Shown here: piece by piece, positions 23,054-24,798 of the stretch | How positions within the stretch are numbered: position 1 is the first letter of the stretch | Layout of the letters: every line of letters starts with the position of its first letter | Source: CAYUCY01 sp964443525 | GTDB taxonomy: Bacteria > Pseudomonadota > Alphaproteobacteria > Caedimonadales > Caedimonadaceae | Direction: 5' to 3' | DNA length: 24,798 nucleotides | Assembly (NCBI GenBank): GCA_964443525.1 | Contig: CAYUCY010000017.1 | Coordinates: 1-24,798 of the forward strand | Notes under the pieces: generated by a model | Told to the model about the DNA's origin: nothing | Database searches by the model: none | What the model saw: the letters and a program-made list of their open reading frames with translations, nothing else | Made by a program: the position numbers and the translations under genes

Positions 23054-24798
23054 ATGGTTCATATTAGAATTCTCGGACAAATCATTATCATATTTATTTC
23101 TCAATATGGTTTCCCTCTGTATGCCTCTCATTCTCACGAGCCTCAAGAAAAATTATCGCGAACGCGAAGCTACTCAACAAGCGAATCCCATATCTCTTGG
23201 GGCGATCTGCCGGTTGAATATGGAAAAGAAAAGGAAAAAGAAGTTAAGAGAGAACCAAAAATCTCCAGAGAAAAAAGCGTAAAAAATTCGTCACTTGAGA
23301 AAAAAACGACTAAGGTTAATAAAAAATCAGAAGCGTATCTGGCAAACCTCAAAAGAGAAATCCAAAAATGCAAGCCCAAAAGGTACGTGAATCTAGCTAT
23401 AGCGCTTGTATATTCATATCCTCTTTTTACACATGAAGACGATCTTTTTAACTTTTTGGATAAAGAAAAAGAAAATTTTTCTAGCTTTGTTCAAATCTTT
23501 ATTGAGCAACTTGCGTTGGCAGGTTTTCCAAACGGTCTGGCTAATTTTCGAGCGGCGGAAAAATCTTTTAATTTCCTCAAAGAAGGATTAAGTATTCCTC
23601 TTCTTTATGACCTCCTTCTTCGGCAAGAGATAAAAACTCTTACTGTTGATCTAATAACTTTACCAAAAATAGCCATTTCGCAAGATGAGAAAGATTGGTT
23701 CAGCCGATGGACAGGTGATCAGCTCGTGGATGCCATAACTTATCGAGATCGGTCTCTTTTACGCGCAGTAACTCTTGGAGATATTAAGCTATTTCTTATA
23801 AACCAGAAAACATCCCCAAGCTCCATTTTAGACCTTATAAATCATTTTAATCGTACGACAAATTGGATCTGTTTTGAAATTTTAAAACACATCCAAAAGA
23901 GCGAAAGAGTTAAAATTATTAAGTTCTTCCAACTTATGGGAAGAAGCTTATTCCTAAAGAATAACTTTCACGGTGTAATGCAGGTTGCAGCCGCTTTCAG
24001 TAAAATTTCTCTTAGTCGAATTCTTACAAAAGAACAAGCAGAGGATTTGGCTAATGAAGATTTTATGAAATATCTAAACCCTATCAATAATTATGGAATT
24101 TATCGTGATTTGGTTAGGAAGCTTCATGAGAACAATTCGTCTGTATTCCCTGTTGTCCCTATTATTTTTACAGACGTTATGCACGCATATGAAGTTCTGA
24201 ATTTTGAAAAGCTCAGTCCTGTGATGAAATTATTTTTTAGAGGGCAAGCATTCCTTCAACCCAGCTCTACCTTGAGCTTCCAGACTCAAGATGCCTTGAA
24301 ATTTGTATCCCACCTTTCAGATGTGCATGAATCGACACTCGATGAGATGTCCAATTTAATTGAAGAGTGGGACCTTCAGAGAAAACCTGAGCTGCCTCAA
24401 AAGCTTGAAGATTGGAATGCGACGCATTTCTATGTCTTTTTAAAGAGCCATAATGCTCAACTGAAGATATGGGCTCTCTTTTCTAAAAATATTTACAATG
24501 GTAAAGATCTTATTTCTTATATAAAGAGATCTTTATCAATTCAGGAGCTTACTACCAAATTTGATCAAATCGGCTTTATAAAAGAAATTAGAAAAGACCT
24601 GCTCATTCGAGTTCAGAAAAATCTCTCAGACTTTTTTGATATACCTTCTCTTCAGCTCGATAAAAAATCATCTCGCGTATCATCCCCATTAGAACTGCAT
24701 GCTATTGAAACACCTCGAAAGACGAGACATTCGATGGTTCTCAAGGAAAAGTCAAGTGTCATCGTTAAGGATAAGAGGCGGAGATTAAGTCTTAATTT
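23054..24798 (+). CDS. Secreted RasGEF-domain protein with SAM-like C-terminal domain, 3' end beyond the window
   Basis: An open frame of 581 codons without a stop, running off the right edge. Residues 1-24 look like a Sec signal peptide (MVHIRILGQIIIIFISQYGF, then PLYA|S). A Lys/Glu-rich linker reaches about residue 105. Residues 111-190 are helical; YSYPLFTHEDDLFNFL resembles the REM (RasGEF_N) motif. Residues 208-440 match the CDC25-homology RasGEF domain in order: AITYRDRSLLRAVTLGDI, LINHFNRTTNWICFEIL (from 261), SERVKIIKFFQLMG, KNNFHGVMQVAAAFSKI (from 302; compare NNFNGVLEVVSAM of human SOS1), and VFPVVPIIFTDVMHAYE (compare CVPFFGIYLTNIL). Residues 452-523 read as a SAM domain (WNATHFYVFL, WALFSKNIYNGKDLISY, IRKDLLIRVQ). 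The tail is basic. Family known biology: RasGEFs load GTP on Ras-type GTPases. Inference: an exported effector acting on a host GTPase. Confidence 0.85.
   Translation, partial: MVHIRILGQIIIIFISQYGFPLYASHSHEPQEKLSRTRSYSTSESHISWGDLPVEYGKEKEKEVKREPKISREKSVKNSSLEKKTTKVNKKSEAYLANLKREIQKCKPKRYVNLAIALVYSYPLFTHEDDLFNFLDKEKENFSSFVQIFIEQLALAGFPNGLANFRAAEKSFNFLKEGLSIPLLYDLLLRQEIKTLTVDLITLPKIAISQDEKDWFSRWTGDQLVDAITYRDRSLLRAVTLGDIKLFLINQKTSPSSILDLINHFNRTTNWICFEILKHIQKSERVKIIKFFQLMGRSLFLKNNFHGVMQVAAAFSKISLSRILTKEQAEDLANEDFMKYLNPINNYGIYRDLVRKLHENNSSVFPVVPIIFTDVMHAYEVLNFEKLSPVMKLFFRGQAFLQPSSTLSFQTQDALKFVSHLSDVHESTLDEMSNLIEEWDLQRKPELPQKLEDWNATHFYVFLKSHNAQLKIWALFSKNIYNGKDLISYIKRSLSIQELTTKFDQIGFIKEIRKDLLIRVQKNLSDFFDIPSLQLDKKSSRVSSPLELHAIETPRKTRHSMVLKEKSSVIVKDKRRRLSLN

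Overview
The window comes from an alphaproteobacterium, most likely an intracellular, host-associated lineage of the Holosporales / Paracaedibacter type. Three things point there. The division-site ATPase MipZ is an alphaproteobacterial hallmark. The gene pairs rpoZ-rsh, tal-xerC beside priA, and hemC-hemD beside tsaD-gpsA are typical of the class. The right edge carries a secreted protein with eukaryotic signalling domains. The placement is inferred from gene content only.

Layout. Positions 1-1040 (minus) hold dcd followed by the start of murA, which runs off the left edge. Positions 1209-2072 (minus) hold an unrecognised gene that looks broken by an in-frame TGA. dps (2274-2735, minus) diverges from a putrescine-type ABC transporter, potG-potH-potI (2903-5821), whose ATPase gene is interrupted by a 10-N assembly gap; mipZ follows 24 bases later. 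glnA (minus) converges on mipZ. xerC and a small transaldolase (minus) follow, divergent from priA. ftsB comes next, then about 435 bases without a recognisable gene, an unrecognised secreted 531-residue protein (minus) and an S-formylglutathione-hydrolase/esterase-D-like enzyme (minus).

Positions 15984-18801 form a plus-strand block: rpmJ (41 codons), rpoZ and a bifunctional (p)ppGpp synthetase/hydrolase. An EVE-domain protein, gpsA and tsaD lie on the minus strand, divergent from hemC-hemD.

The most interesting item is at the right edge. From 23054 an open frame of at least 581 codons runs off the end of the window. It reads as a signal peptide, a charged linker, a helical segment resembling a Ras exchanger motif (REM), a RasGEF (CDC25-homology) catalytic domain, and then a SAM-like domain. 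Such a protein would be an exported exchange factor for a host Ras-family GTPase. With the two other unrecognised accessory genes (13039-14634 and the broken 1209-2072), it forms an A+T-rich accessory layer inserted between housekeeping operons.

Housekeeping roles covered: peptidoglycan precursor synthesis (murA), pyrimidine nucleotides (dcd), polyamine uptake (potGHI), division (mipZ, ftsB), nitrogen assimilation (glnA), chromosome dimer resolution and replication restart (xerC, priA), stringent response and transcription (rpoZ, rsh), phospholipid precursor (gpsA), tRNA t6A (tsaD), and tetrapyrroles (hemC, hemD). No tRNA, rRNA, CRISPR array or complete insertion sequence was seen.
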